From Caldilineaceae bacterium (GTDB lineage Bacteria; Chloroflexota; Anaerolineae; Caldilineales; Caldilineaceae): a stretch of 43,642 bases of DNA. The stretch spans positions 4,407 to 48,048 of the forward strand of contig JAGRCP010000036.1 of NCBI GenBank assembly GCA_020433455.1. The letters are read 5' to 3'. The position numbers and the translations under genes are program-made. This document shows positions 31,324-40,811 of this stretch, piece after piece (position 1 is the first letter of the stretch; the number at the start of each line of letters is the position of its first letter). The notes under the pieces were generated by a model. The model saw nothing but the letters and a program-made list of their open reading frames with translations, did no database searches and was not told where the DNA came from.

Positions 31324-32547
31324 TTATCGTTTAAATTCACGTTCTATTTCATCCGCCGCGCGTGGAACGCCGCCTAGTTCGGCAAACTCTTGTTGCAAGA
31401 CCGCGGCCTCCTCACGGAGCGGCGATTGCTTCATGAGCAGGTTGGTGAGTGCGTTGGACAGATTGGCGAGGGTGGCCTGGTTCGGCGCAATGGCGTAGCC
31501 GCAGCCCGTGCGGGCCACGCCTTGGGCCTGGCGCATCTGATCGCCTGCATGGGGCACGACGATCTGGGGCGTGCCGTGGACAACCAGCGCATGGGTCGTG
31601 CCCGCGCCGCCGTGATGAATCGCCGCCGCGCAATAGGGCAGGGTCGCGGCGAAATCCGCCGTTTCTGTAACCACGCAGGCCGCAAGCAGGCCATCGCCCA
31701 GCGCCTGACGCAACCGGCTATTGGCGTCCCGGCCCAGCGCCAGGATAGGTTGACCGCCTGCCTGGACCGTTGCGCGGATTGCCGTGATGAAGAAATTGGG
31801 GTCGTAATTGAAGGTTGTGCCCAGGGTGATAAAAATCCAGGGCGCGGCATAGGGGACGGGCCATGCTTCCGGCGGGACTTTGGCCGGGGTCGCCACGCCG
31901 CCCACATGACGAGTCTGCCCGCCCTGGGCCACGCCGGCAAACCAGCCCGGACTCCAGTAGCTCAGGTGCAGGCGGGGCGAGCATAGCATGGGCGGACCGT
32001 GGCGGGTCCAGTTGCGGCCGGTGACGGCAAAACGGGTCAGCAGGTCGTCCACCCGCGCGCAGGCGGCGGCGAGGGGCGAATCCGGCTCTATTGGAACAGC
32101 TGCGGCGCTCTCGCTTGGCGCCGGCCAGCCCGCGACAATGAAGGGGCAATCCGCCTTTTCCGCGGCAATGGCGGCCCCGGCCATGAACATCTCGCCCAAA
32201 ATGACGTCCGGCCCAAAGGCGGCGATGACGGCATCCAGCTCCTCTACCGCGGCCGCAACCCGTCGGACATCCAGCCACTGGTCCAGCGCGCGCAGGCGGC
32301 GGGCGGATTGGCGCGCGGCAGGGTCTATGTGATTGGGCTGGGTCAGGGGCGGCGGAAGCCGTTGCCGCCAGCCCGTTTCTTTTAGCTCGATGAAGGCAAG
32401 GCCGGCCTGCTCAACTTGTCGCCGGACGCGGGCTCCGCTGGCCCAGGCAACGGTATGTCCCCGGTTATGCAGCTCGCGCGCGGTCGCCAGATAGCCGCCC
32501 CAATCCAGGTGGCCGGCCAGCGGAGCCGACACGCAGAGCACGCGCAT
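31324..32547 (-). CDS. Family 1 glycosyltransferase (MGT/UGT-like)
   Basis: A 407-residue GT-B enzyme. The first strand is RVLCVSAPLAGHLDWGGYLA, with the usual GHxxP replaced by GHLDW. The donor domain has IFITLGTTFNYDPNFF, then AAIHHGGAGTTHALVVHGTP and VPHAGDQMRQAQGVARTG, matching the HHGGAGT...A...G.P....P...DQ..NA signature of sterol/antibiotic glycosyltransferases. No signal peptide. It lies seven bases after the stop of the lipoprotein gene upstream, so it is the last gene of the long minus-strand run. Acceptor unknown; only modest similarity to the copy at 9554. Confidence 0.9.
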   Translation of the reverse strand: MRVLCVSAPLAGHLDWGGYLATARELHNRGHTVAWASGARVRRQVEQAGLAFIELKETGWRQRLPPPLTQPNHIDPAARQSARRLRALDQWLDVRRVAAAVEELDAVIAAFGPDVILGEMFMAGAAIAAEKADCPFIVAGWPAPSESAAAVPIEPDSPLAAACARVDDLLTRFAVTGRNWTRHGPPMLCSPRLHLSYWSPGWFAGVAQGGQTRHVGGVATPAKVPPEAWPVPYAAPWIFITLGTTFNYDPNFFITAIRATVQAGGQPILALGRDANSRLRQALGDGLLAACVVTETADFAATLPYCAAAIHHGGAGTTHALVVHGTPQIVVPHAGDQMRQAQGVARTGCGYAIAPNQATLANLSNALTNLLMKQSPLREEAAVLQQEFAELGGVPRAADEIEREFKR

Positions 32548-32554
32548 GGTTCGC

Positions 32555-34612
32555 TCAGCAGCCCGGCGTGATGCGGTAGAGACCGCCGTCGCCCGTGCCG
32601 ATCCACAGCGCCCCGTCCGGCGCGGTGGCTACGGCCAACAGCGGCCAGACCAGCATCACCCGCTCGGCGACGATCTGGCCGCCGACGTTGCCCAGGCGAT
32701 AGAGGCCCGGGTCCTTGCCGTACTGGCCGAAGAAAATGGTGCCGTAGGCCCAGGAAATCCCCGTGGGCGCAGCCGTGTTGATCAGCGTCGCAACGGGCGC
32801 AACGTAGCGGGAGCCGTAATTGCCGGTGAGGGCGAGGGGGAAGCCGTAGTAGGGTGCGGTAGCATCGCTGCCCGTCGCCTGGCTCGGATTGAGCATATTG
32901 ACTTCATCGCCCGCGCTCATATTTTCAGGCACGTTGGTGGCCCCGTTGTCGGTAAACCAGATGCGGCCGGACGGGTCAACCGTGATGCCGTAAGGATTGC
33001 GTACGCCCAGGGCCGCGGTAGAAAAAGCGTTGATGGAACGCTGACTTAGAAGCGCATCCAGCGGCGCACGCACGATGCGCGCCGCATACGGATTGCCGCC
33101 GCCCGCGATGTTGTTGGCCGAGACTTCATCCATTCCCTCGATGGGGCCGTCAGACCAGCCGTCGATAACGCCGCCGGCCGATACGTAGACGTAGCCATTG
33201 GCGATGACAATGCCGTTGTTGGCGTGGAAGAGCTGGCTGTTGACGGCAAAGCCGCCGGCAAGCGCCTGATAGGAGCCGCCGTCGGGAATGACCCCGACTT
33301 CGCCCGCCCGGCTGAGATAAAGCGCCCCATTGTACCAATCCAGCCCGGTGATGCGCGTTGATTCCATGAGAATTTCCCGGAAATTAGCATCCGCTTCATA
33401 GTCATAGACGGCAACCGAACGGCTGGGATGATGCGCGTCATACAGGACCAGCGGGTCCGCCTCGCCGGTCGGCGGTGAGTCCAGCGCCAGAAACATGCGC
33501 CCGTCCGGCGCAAAGGTGATGGCCGTGATGCTGCGCGTGTTTTTGGCGAGACGGCGTTCAATGCAGAAGCCGCCCTGGGGCGTAAGCCAGCCGTCGCTGT
33601 CGCTGGGCGGTGCAAGGTTCAGCGCCGCGGCCTGGATGCCCGCGGCCGCGGCGTTGGCCCCGCCCGCATAGACCGCGACTGGCGCGGCCGCAACCGCAGC
33701 AGGCGCATCCACATCCACATCCTCGGTATTGGCGGCATTCGCGGTTTGCGGCCGGGGCACGCCGCCCACAATGGTCGGCGTGAAGCCGCCGGTCAGTGCG
33801 GCCAGGGTTTCGGGGGCCGGCGGCGCGCCGCAACTCACCGGCAGAATGAGCCCGGCATTCACGAACGTACCGGGACTTTCTACCGCACCGGGCGCGCAGG
33901 CGTTGTTGACCGGATCTACGCTGTCGCTGTCGATTTCGGCCCACAGCGCATCCCGGGCCGGCAAGGGGCTGCGCCGCTCCGGCGCGCCCGCGGTAATCCA
34001 CAGCCGTACAGTCTCCTTGTCCAGGTCGGACAGCTCGCCGATCATGGGCATGGTGTTGGACTCGATCATGGCCCATAAAAGGGAGTCATCGGGCTCGCCG
34101 GGAACGACGACCGGGCCGCTTTCGCTGCCGGCCATAAGCGGCTCATAGGCGGTGACCTGGAGGCTTTTGTTCTGGACGATGGCGCTGTGACACGAATTGC
34201 AGGTGCGCTGGAAGATTGGCCGTACATCCTCTTCGTATCCGATCACCCCGGCCGCAGGAACCTCGCCTGCGCCCCGGGTATCAAAAAGGGCCGTACTGTC
34301 TCCCGTGGCGTAGAGGCTATCGAAGCGCACGACCGTTCCCTGAGGAACGCGGCCGACGCGGCACGCGCCTACTTCGGTCTGGGGGCGTACGTTTGTATTT
34401 TCGGTCATAACGCCATAGACAGGCCGCCGGGAGGCGAGGCAGGCCACCGCATCTTCCAGCGTGACTAGGCTGCGCTGATCGACTCGTTCGATGCCCAGGA
34501 TATTGGGGTCTTCAAAGGTGAGGGGCGGCAGGTTTGTCGGCGGAGTTGCGCAGCTTGCGAGTAAAAGCGCCGTTATTACGCCCCAAAAGAGCGTCAGCAG
34601 AAAGCGTTTCAC
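32555..34612 (-). CDS. Lipoprotein with a cytochrome c domain and a beta-propeller
   Basis: A 685-residue exported lipoprotein. The signal is MKRFLLTLFWGVITALLLAS followed by the lipobox cysteine C21. Residues about 125-215 resemble a planctomycete-type cytochrome c: EDVRPIFQRTCNSCHSAIVQ with CNSCH at 138-142, and PGEPDDSLLWAMIESNTMPM carrying the likely Met ligand. From about residue 345 a six-bladed propeller of the PQQ/sorbosone-dehydrogenase type follows (AITFAPDGRMFLALD, GVRNPYGITVDPSGRIWFTD, ATAPDGALWIGTGDGGLYRI). The two together suggest an outward-facing sugar- or alcohol-oxidising enzyme passing electrons to haem. The start is GTG at 34612 with AAAGGTG before it. It follows ribF by 11 bases, an unexpected partner for a translation operon. 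Confidence 0.85.
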   Translation of the reverse strand: MKRFLLTLFWGVITALLLASCATPPTNLPPLTFEDPNILGIERVDQRSLVTLEDAVACLASRRPVYGVMTENTNVRPQTEVGACRVGRVPQGTVVRFDSLYATGDSTALFDTRGAGEVPAAGVIGYEEDVRPIFQRTCNSCHSAIVQNKSLQVTAYEPLMAGSESGPVVVPGEPDDSLLWAMIESNTMPMIGELSDLDKETVRLWITAGAPERRSPLPARDALWAEIDSDSVDPVNNACAPGAVESPGTFVNAGLILPVSCGAPPAPETLAALTGGFTPTIVGGVPRPQTANAANTEDVDVDAPAAVAAAPVAVYAGGANAAAAGIQAAALNLAPPSDSDGWLTPQGGFCIERRLAKNTRSITAITFAPDGRMFLALDSPPTGEADPLVLYDAHHPSRSVAVYDYEADANFREILMESTRITGLDWYNGALYLSRAGEVGVIPDGGSYQALAGGFAVNSQLFHANNGIVIANGYVYVSAGGVIDGWSDGPIEGMDEVSANNIAGGGNPYAARIVRAPLDALLSQRSINAFSTAALGVRNPYGITVDPSGRIWFTDNGATNVPENMSAGDEVNMLNPSQATGSDATAPYYGFPLALTGNYGSRYVAPVATLINTAAPTGISWAYGTIFFGQYGKDPGLYRLGNVGGQIVAERVMLVWPLLAVATAPDGALWIGTGDGGLYRITPGC

Positions 34613-34623
34613 AGGAGCACCTT

Positions 34624-35613
34624 TTACATTTCCGTTGCAATATTGGCAAAGATTGCCCGCGTGGTCTTGATATCCTGCTGAATTTGCACCAGCAGTTCAT
34701 CCAGCCCATTGAAGCGCTTCTCGCCGCGCAGGCGGGCAATAAATTCCAGGCGAAGGGTCTTTCCGTAGAGATTGTCTGACTCCCCCGGAGGCGGGAAATC
34801 GAGCAAATGGGTTTCCAGCCGACGTTCTCTGCCGCCCACCGTGGGGCGAACGCCCAGGTTGCTGACGCTGTAGTAGGTGCGCCACGCGTCGGGCGACGCG
34901 GTTCCATCGGCGTCGGGCAGGATGTGGCAGAGGGTCGCGTAGACGCCGTCCGCGGGCAAAAGCTTGTCGCTGCGGGTGAGGATATTGGCGGTCGGGATGC
35001 CGATGGTGCGGCCCCGCTGATCGCCCGGGGCCACCGTGCCCGTGGCGTGGTAAGCCCGCCCCAGCAGGCGCGCTGCGTCCTCGACATCGCCCTCCAGCAG
35101 GTCCTGGCGGATGATGCTGCTGCGGACGGCTTTTCCTGCCACATCAATCGGGCGGATGATGTGGAGGGTGTAGCCCAACTCGCGGCCTAATTCGGCCAGC
35201 GCAGCCAAATCGCCGGTCCGATTGCGGCCCAGAGCAAAGTCCGGCCCCGTTACCAGCCCCACCATGCCCAGATGCTCTATCAGCCGCGTTACAAATTCCC
35301 GCGGGGTGAGCGCAGCAATTTCCCTGTCGAAGGGCTGGACGACGCCGATATCGATGCCCTGCTCGCCGGCCAGACGCAGCCGCTCCTGGGGCGTGGTCAG
35401 CAGGTTGATCTCCGTATCGGGGCGTAAAACGGTGAGAGGGTGGGGAAAGAAGGTGATGAGGGCCGTGGCGGCAAGCGGCGTATGGGCTGCCGCCAGTTCC
35501 TGCATGGCGGTCAGCAACGCCTGATGGCCCCGGTGGAGGCCGTCGAAATTGCCGATGGTCACATAGGTCGGTCCGGTCTGGCGTACGTCCCGGATCGCGT
35601 TAAAGCTTTGCAT
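34624..35613 (-). CDS. ribF: Bifunctional riboflavin kinase/FMN adenylyltransferase
   Basis: Makes FMN and then FAD from riboflavin; cytosolic. The 329-residue protein has an N-terminal adenylyltransferase half (VTIGNFDGLHRGHQALL with the HxGH nucleotide-binding motif, then VTGPDFALGRNRTGDLAAL, and SSIIRQDLLEGDVEDAARLL) and a C-terminal riboflavin kinase half (GRTIGIPTANI with the PTAN metal site, VSNLGVRPTVGG and LRLEFIARLRGEKRF). ATG 35613 begins close to the first strand; a frame from 35676 would add 21 residues. It lies 95 bases after truB, in the usual place at the end of a nusA operon. Confidence 0.95.
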   Translation of the reverse strand: MQSFNAIRDVRQTGPTYVTIGNFDGLHRGHQALLTAMQELAAAHTPLAATALITFFPHPLTVLRPDTEINLLTTPQERLRLAGEQGIDIGVVQPFDREIAALTPREFVTRLIEHLGMVGLVTGPDFALGRNRTGDLAALAELGRELGYTLHIIRPIDVAGKAVRSSIIRQDLLEGDVEDAARLLGRAYHATGTVAPGDQRGRTIGIPTANILTRSDKLLPADGVYATLCHILPDADGTASPDAWRTYYSVSNLGVRPTVGGRERRLETHLLDFPPPGESDNLYGKTLRLEFIARLRGEKRFNGLDELLVQIQQDIKTTRAIFANIATEM

Positions 35614-35708
35614 AGAGGACCGTTCGAATATGACGAAGCGCTGAGTGGGCGAATCCACCCCCTGCCGCGTCGTCAAAAGATCAATTCAATAGTTCGAGCA
35701 TGCGGGTT

Positions 35709-36701
35709 CTATCCGCCGGCAAACCACTTTTCCGCTTTCCAGAGTGCGCTGCCGTCATCGCAAGCGGCGAGACGGCGCATGATGCCTGCAAAGGAACCGT
35801 TCGCATCCATGCCCTGGGCAAGCGCTGCATCAGATTCGCGCAATACATCAGACTCTGCTGCGGTCGTCTCATGGGGCAGACAGACTTGCTGACCAAACCC
35901 CAGCCGGCGAATAGCTTCATCGTCCAGCTCGCGAACGGGCAGCGACAGGGCCCAACCCGGCGGGCGTAACTGCTCGTCAAACGTCGGCGCTTCGGCCTCC
36001 AACTGATCGAGCGTATAGGCATCAGCCAGGGCTATCTCCCCCGCCGCTTCCCGACGCAGTCCGCTCAGGTGGGCGGCCGTACCCAACGCCTCGCCCAGAT
36101 CATGGGCCAGGCTGCGCACGTACGTGCCGGCTGATCCATGCACGCGGATGCGCAGCCGATTCGGCTTGATCCAGTCTACCAAAGTCAGGTCATGAATGGT
36201 AATTGGGCGGGCTTCGACTTCCACGCTTTCGCCCCGCCGCGCTTTGCGGTGCAGGCTCTCGCCGCCCTGCTTGAGCGCGGAGAAAATGGGCGGCTGCTGG
36301 GAAATCTCGCCCCGAAACGCGTCCAGCACTTCTTCCAGATTTTTTTGTGTCAGGAAGGGAACGGGCCGGGCGGCGATGATTTGGCCCAGCGCGTCATAGG
36401 TGTCTGTGGCCGCGCCCAGGGTGACTTCAGCCAGATAGCGCTTGGCGTGGCCCTGATAATATTCCACCAGGCGCGTGGCCTGCCCCAGGCAGAGGACCAG
36501 AACGCCGCTCGCCATGGGATCCAGCGTCCCCGTGTGGCCGATGCGCCGCTGTCCGCTGAGGCGGCGCACCCGCTGGACCACGTCATGGCTGGTGGGCAGA
36601 TCGTAGGCGTCGGCGGGCCGACCGGCTTCCTGCCAATCAAAGGGCAGGCCCGGCTTGTCGACCGCCAACAGACCGGTGAGGGATGAGCTTTTTTTGGCCA
36701 C
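35709..36701 (-). CDS. truB: tRNA pseudouridine-55 synthase
   Basis: Converts U55 of the T-loop of tRNAs to pseudouridine. The catalytic aspartate lies in IGHTGTLDPMASGVL; other TruB blocks are LGQATRLVEYYQG, RGEISQQPPIFSALKQGG (with the tyrosine position held by Phe/Ser context), and SAGTYVRSLAHDLGEALG. The start is taken as GTG at 36701 (MAKKSSSLTGLLAVDKP), as the longer frame from 36803 would overlap the nrnA gene. Between DKP and TSHDVV, normally joined by only a few residues, there are about 17 (GLPFDWQEAGRPADAYDLP), an unusual insertion. Length 330 residues. It follows the DHH phosphoesterase gene by 11 bases. Confidence 0.95.
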   Translation of the reverse strand: MAKKSSSLTGLLAVDKPGLPFDWQEAGRPADAYDLPTSHDVVQRVRRLSGQRRIGHTGTLDPMASGVLVLCLGQATRLVEYYQGHAKRYLAEVTLGAATDTYDALGQIIAARPVPFLTQKNLEEVLDAFRGEISQQPPIFSALKQGGESLHRKARRGESVEVEARPITIHDLTLVDWIKPNRLRIRVHGSAGTYVRSLAHDLGEALGTAAHLSGLRREAAGEIALADAYTLDQLEAEAPTFDEQLRPPGWALSLPVRELDDEAIRRLGFGQQVCLPHETTAAESDVLRESDAALAQGMDANGSFAGIMRRLAACDDGSALWKAEKWFAGG

Positions 36702-36712
36702 GATGGGGCTGC

Positions 36713-37714
36713 TTATTGCCCGGTTGCCTGTTGGGCCCGAGCTTGTTGCAGTTGGGCGACAATGGGAGGAACCGCCTTTTCCAGCGTGCCGGGCACCGTG
36801 CATCCCGCGGCCGCGGGATGGCCGCCGCCGCCCAAAGCAAAGGCCGTATCGCTCACGTTAAAGCCCGGCTTGGCCCGGAAGCTGCATTCCACTACGGGCG
36901 CTTTCCGCTCATCCGTCTTCTGGATAAAGGTTGCGCTTATATCGGCCTCAGCCACGGCGCTCAGGACGCTGCTCAGTTCCAGGTCCCCGGCCGTGGCCTG
37001 GGCCGCCGCCAGTTGTTCAGGCGCGACCGTGACCCACAGCACGCGCTCGGCAAGCCGGGCGCCGGGCAATACCTCGCCCCATAATTTCAGGGAGCGGAAC
37101 GGTTTGTTGTTCAGCGTCCGGGCCGTGATGGCCGAGAGCTGGGCGCCGTTTTCCATGAGGACGGTGGCCGCGCCCAGCACGTCAGCCGTGGTATTGCTGG
37201 TGCGAAAGCAGAGAGTATCGGTGACGAGGCCGGTAAGCAGATCCTCGGCCAGATTGCCCCGCAGCGAAACGCCCAGCCGCTGGGCCAGATAGACCAGCAT
37301 CTGGCAGACGGCTGCGCACCGGGGCTCTACCCAGTCAACGTCGCCGAAATAGGTATTGGTTACGTGATGATCGATGACTACCAGCGGACTTTTGCCATGG
37401 GCATCTTCGCGGTAGACGTTCCCCATGCGGTCCGGGCTGGACGCATCCAGTACGATGATGCAATCATAGACGTCGCCCACGCCGTCGGCGGAGACGACGC
37501 GCTCCGCGCCGGGCAGAAAGGTGAGGTTATCCGGCACGCCGTCAGCCAAGGCCAGGGTCGCCTCTTTGCCCAGCATGGTCAGGATTTCCCCCATGCCCAG
37601 CAGGCTGCCTACCGCGTCGCCGTCAGGCGCTACGTGGCTGATGCAGAGAAAGCGCTGGTTGGCGCGTACGGCATCAATGACCGCGGAGAGATGGACTTCC
37701 TGCAGGTCAATCAT
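36713..37714 (-). CDS. nrnA: DHH-family oligoribonuclease/pAp phosphatase
   Basis: A 333-residue phosphodiesterase of the NrnA type, which degrades 2-5 base RNA fragments and 3'-phosphoadenosine 5'-phosphate. The DHH domain shows [18 protein letters not shown] (motif I), [17 protein letters not shown] and [13 protein letters not shown] (the name-giving DHH). The C-terminal DHHA1 domain ends in [14 protein letters not shown], the GGGH substrate motif. ATG 37714 overlaps the last eight bases of rbfA, so the two are translationally coupled. The order rbfA-nrnA-truB-ribF is the common one in many bacteria. Confidence 0.94.
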   Translation of the reverse strand: MIDLQEVHLSAVIDAVRANQRFLCISHVAPDGDAVGSLLGMGEILTMLGKEATLALADGVPDNLTFLPGAERVVSADGVGDVYDCIIVLDASSPDRMGNVYREDAHGKSPLVVIDHHVTNTYFGDVDWVEPRCAAVCQMLVYLAQRLGVSLRGNLAEDLLTGLVTDTLCFRTSNTTADVLGAATVLMENGAQLSAITARTLNNKPFRSLKLWGEVLPGARLAERVLWVTVAPEQLAAAQATAGDLELSSVLSAVAEADISATFIQKTDERKAPVVECSFRAKPGFNVSDTAFALGGGGHPAAAGCTVPGTLEKAVPPIVAQLQQARAQQATGQ

Positions 37715-38138
37715 GTGTGGGATCGTCCTCTTCCGCGCCGTTTCCCGTTTCGACTTCCCGCTCCGAGCGTTCTTCAGCAATCTGATCCAATATCTCCTGA
37801 ATGCGCGCCGCGCGCTGGGGCGATTCATCGTAGATAAAGAGCAATTCCGGCACCGCGCGCAAGCTGAGGCGCTGGGCAATCTCGCGTCGGATGTAAGCGC
37901 GGGCCTGTTCCAGCGCCTGCATGACGTCCCGACGCGAGACTTCCTCATCATCGTGATAGACGAAGACCTTGACGTTGCGCAGATCCCGGCTGACGCGGAC
38001 GTCGGTCACCTGAGCCAGGACCAGGCGCGGATCTTGCAATTCGGAGCCGATGATGATGCTGAATTCCTCAAAGAGCATCTGCGCCAGCCGCTCCTGGCGG
38101 ATATTGGCGGATGTTTCCATTGGCTGCTGTTCCTTCAT
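37707..38138 (-). CDS. rbfA: Ribosome-binding factor A
   Basis: A KH-like protein that binds the 30S subunit and helps mature the 5' end of 16S rRNA. The core motifs are [39 protein letters not shown] and [20 protein letters not shown]. The 143 residues end in an acidic tail ([16 protein letters not shown]). The frame starts at ATG 38138, sharing one base with the infB stop (TAATG); an internal ATG at 38120 (METSANIRQ), with AAGGA upstream, is an equally good start. Translationally coupled on both sides. Confidence 0.94.
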   Translation of the reverse strand: MKEQQPMETSANIRQERLAQMLFEEFSIIIGSELQDPRLVLAQVTDVRVSRDLRNVKVFVYHDDEEVSRRDVMQALEQARAYIRREIAQRLSLRAVPELLFIYDESPQRAARIQEILDQIAEERSEREVETGNGAEEDDPTHD

Positions 38139-40006
38139 TACCGTACTCGTCGTTGCTCCATGACTTCAATCACGTCGCCCTCTTGCAGGTCCCGGGAGTC
38201 GGCCAGCTTAATGCCGCACTCATAGCCCGTGCGCACTTCGGCTACGTCTTCCTCGAAGCGCCGCAGGGTATCGACTTTCGTATTGTCGATGACCAACTCG
38301 CCGTTGCGCAGCACCCGCGCGGGCGCGTTGCGCTTGATTGCGCCGTCCTGAACCATGCAGCCGGCAATCATGCCCCGGCGCAGCTTGAAGAGCTTGAGCA
38401 CCTCGGCGTGGCCGATGACGAAGTTCTCGTAGACGGGCTCCAACATGCCGTTGATGGCGTCTTCCACGTCCTCGATCATCTTGTAGATGATGTTGTAGCG
38501 GCGAATTTCAATGCCGGACTGCTCGGCGCGAACGGCCGCGGCTTTGTCAACGCCCACGCTAAAGCCGATGATGATGGCGTCGCTGGCTTCGGCCAGCATG
38601 ACGTCCGATTCGGAAATGTCGCCGATCGCGGCCTGAAGCACGTCGATCTCCACTTCCTCGTTCTTGATCTCTTCCAGGCTGTTGACCACCGGCTCCAGCG
38701 TGCCCTGCATGTCTGCGCGCACGATCAGGTTGAGCGTCTTGGTCTCGCCTGCATCGATGCGGGCGAAGAGGTCTTCCAGCGACATGCGCTTGGCCGGCGC
38801 CTGCGCCGCGCGGGCCGCATCGGCGACGCGTTCTTCCACCACGCGCTTGGCTTCCCGGTCATTCTTGACCCGTTCAAAGATTTCGCCTGCTTCGGGGACC
38901 TCATTCAGGCCGAGGATGGTCACCGGCGCGCTGGGGCCGGCCGACTTGATGGTTTCGCCCTCGGGATCGAACATGGCCTTGATGCGTCCCCACGTCCGGC
39001 CCACGACAATGGAATCTCCCTGCTTGAGGGTTCCGTTCTGTACCAGCAGCGTCGCGGTAACGCCCCGATATTTGTCCAGTTCCGCTTCGATAACGGTGCC
39101 CAGACAATGTCCCCCGGGGTTCGCCTTGTACTGTTCTAGCTCGGCGACGACCAGAATATTTTCCAGCAGTTCATCAACGCCCTGACCGGTAAGCGCAACC
39201 ACGGGAACGACGATGGTCTCGCCGCCCCAGGCTTCGGGCTGGAGTCCTTCATTGGCCAACTCTTCCATGACCCGGTCCGGGTTAGCGTTGTTTTTGTCTA
39301 CCTTATTCAGCGCGACGATGATCTGAACGCCTGCCGCTTTGGCGTGGTTAATGGCTTCCTTGGTTTGGGGCATAACGCCGTCATCGGCTGCCACCACCAG
39401 CACCACAATGTCGGTGACCTGCGCGCCGCGGGCGCGCATGGAGGTGAAGGCTTCGTGACCGGGCGTGTCCAGAAAGGTGATCTTCTGATCGTTGACCGTC
39501 ACCTGATAGGCGCCCGTGCGCTGGGTGATGCCGCCCGCCTCGCCGCCCGCCACATCGGTTTTGCGGATGTAGTCAAGCAGCGTCGTTTTGCCGTGATCCA
39601 CATGGCCGAGCACCGCCACGACCGGCGGACGCTCTTCCAGGTCGGCCTCCCTCTCTTTGTCAATGACCTGCTCGACATAAGACTTGCGTTCCGGCTTATG
39701 GAGTCGGACTTCGCCTTCTTCGCCCTCTTCCAGGGCGACAAATTCTTCTGCCTCTTCCTCCTCGGTTTCCGGCCAGTTGACCGTGACGCCCAGCTCTTCA
39801 CCCAGAATCACCGCCGTATCGTGATCGATGCTGTGGGTGATGGGCGCCATGATGCCGAACTGCATCAGAATTTTGATGAGGTCAATGGGGCTGCGTTCGA
39901 TGAGCGTAGCCAGATCGCGCACGGTGATGTACTCTTCCACCACGACTTCGGTGGGTCGGGCCGGCGCGGCTTCTTTTACTTTTTTGGTTGGATTTTTTGT
40001 CGCCAT
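38138..40006 (-). CDS. infB: Translation initiation factor IF-2
   Basis: GTPase that delivers fMet-tRNA to the 30S subunit. At 622 residues it is a short form: after an N-terminal domain of about 75 residues ([20 protein letters not shown]) and an acidic linker, the G domain follows directly. G1 is GHVDHGKT (134-141), G3 DTPGHEAF (180-187) and G4 [10 protein letters not shown]. The G2 region reads [10 protein letters not shown] (158-167), where most IF-2 proteins have GGITQHIGAY, a small but unusual change. The remaining domains are full length and include [20 protein letters not shown] and the C-terminal tRNA-binding domain. GGGAAG precedes the ATG. Confidence 0.97.
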   Translation of the reverse strand: MATKNPTKKVKEAAPARPTEVVVEEYITVRDLATLIERSPIDLIKILMQFGIMAPITHSIDHDTAVILGEELGVTVNWPETEEEEAEEFVALEEGEEGEVRLHKPERKSYVEQVIDKEREADLEERPPVVAVLGHVDHGKTTLLDYIRKTDVAGGEAGGITQRTGAYQVTVNDQKITFLDTPGHEAFTSMRARGAQVTDIVVLVVAADDGVMPQTKEAINHAKAAGVQIIVALNKVDKNNANPDRVMEELANEGLQPEAWGGETIVVPVVALTGQGVDELLENILVVAELEQYKANPGGHCLGTVIEAELDKYRGVTATLLVQNGTLKQGDSIVVGRTWGRIKAMFDPEGETIKSAGPSAPVTILGLNEVPEAGEIFERVKNDREAKRVVEERVADAARAAQAPAKRMSLEDLFARIDAGETKTLNLIVRADMQGTLEPVVNSLEEIKNEEVEIDVLQAAIGDISESDVMLAEASDAIIIGFSVGVDKAAAVRAEQSGIEIRRYNIIYKMIEDVEDAINGMLEPVYENFVIGHAEVLKLFKLRRGMIAGCMVQDGAIKRNAPARVLRNGELVIDNTKVDTLRRFEEDVAEVRTGYECGIKLADSRDLQEGDVIEVMEQRRVR

Positions 40007-40475
40007 AGATTCTTCCCTTTATCGTCCTTCGTTTCTGTGTCGGGCCGGCAGGGCGCGGCACATGGGTCTGTGATGAGACTTTGCTGTTACCCGATTATTT
40101 TCAGCGGCTGATAAGCCGAAACGCGGGAAGAGATTATCGAATAGCGAATGGGGAGGCTTTTGGGGAGGCAATGCGTTAGCAGGCTGTACGAACGCTGCAT
40201 GAACAACGCCTGCATCATGCGTTGACGTCTGATAGTGCGGAGTGATTCTGGGCGGACGAGCCGCGAAGATTTGTCACGGTCAGCCTATCATAACGCTATC
40301 CTCCACGTCGCTTGTTCTGTTCGCTTCCACGCGTAGAACCGTTGAATTTCCGTCGTGGTACTTACGCCGTAATGAACTAGGCGCGTACATGACCGGATTG
40401 GGTGCGTATACTTTCCATTTTATCCCTTTTGCTTATCCCCTCTGGCTGGATGCTCGTCTTTGGCTTGCGTCAACT
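40007..40475. other. Long gap between rnpM and infB
   Basis: About 470 bases in the middle of an otherwise tight operon. A plus-strand open frame (40242-40493) has no family resemblance and overlaps the end of rnpM. I see no tRNA, terminator or known leader. On the minus strand GGGATAAAATGG (about 40418-40430) could be a -10 but lacks a -35. The gap probably holds an extra promoter for infB or an RNA element. Confidence 0.4.
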
Positions 40476-40808
40476 TTATGCTTCATCCATTGAGGTTTGG
40501 GCGTCCTCTTCTTCCTCGCCTTCCGGCAGGCCTGCCATGTATGCAATCAGCGCGGCCTGGCTTTCCTTGCTCACCTGGGTGCGTAATGCCCGGCCAATCA
40601 TGCGACCGTCGAGCGCACGTTTCCAGCATGCTTGCGTAGGATGCAGGTAGGCGCCCCGTCCCGGCTGCTTGCCCGTGGGGTCAACTTCCACGCTCCCGTC
40701 CGCCGTGCGCACCAGGCGAGTCAGCCCGCGCTTGCCGCCGCTCTGACGGCAAGCGATACAGGTGCGTTGGGGAACATGCTTGCGCCGGGGCTGCTGTTGC
40801 TTGCTCAT
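40476..40808 (-). CDS. rnpM: YlxR/RnpM RNA-binding protein
   Basis: A 110-residue protein of the YlxR (DUF448) family, recently linked to modulation of RNase P. The conserved blocks are HVPQRTCIACRQSGGKRGL, LTRLVRT and GRGAYLHPTQACWKRAL. It ends in an acidic run (EGEEEEDAQTSMDE). The start is three bases after the nusA stop, the standard position between nusA and infB. The gap that follows before infB is abnormally long. Confidence 0.94.
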   Translation of the reverse strand: MSKQQQPRRKHVPQRTCIACRQSGGKRGLTRLVRTADGSVEVDPTGKQPGRGAYLHPTQACWKRALDGRMIGRALRTQVSKESQAALIAYMAGLPEGEEEEDAQTSMDEA

Positions 40809-40811
40809 GGA

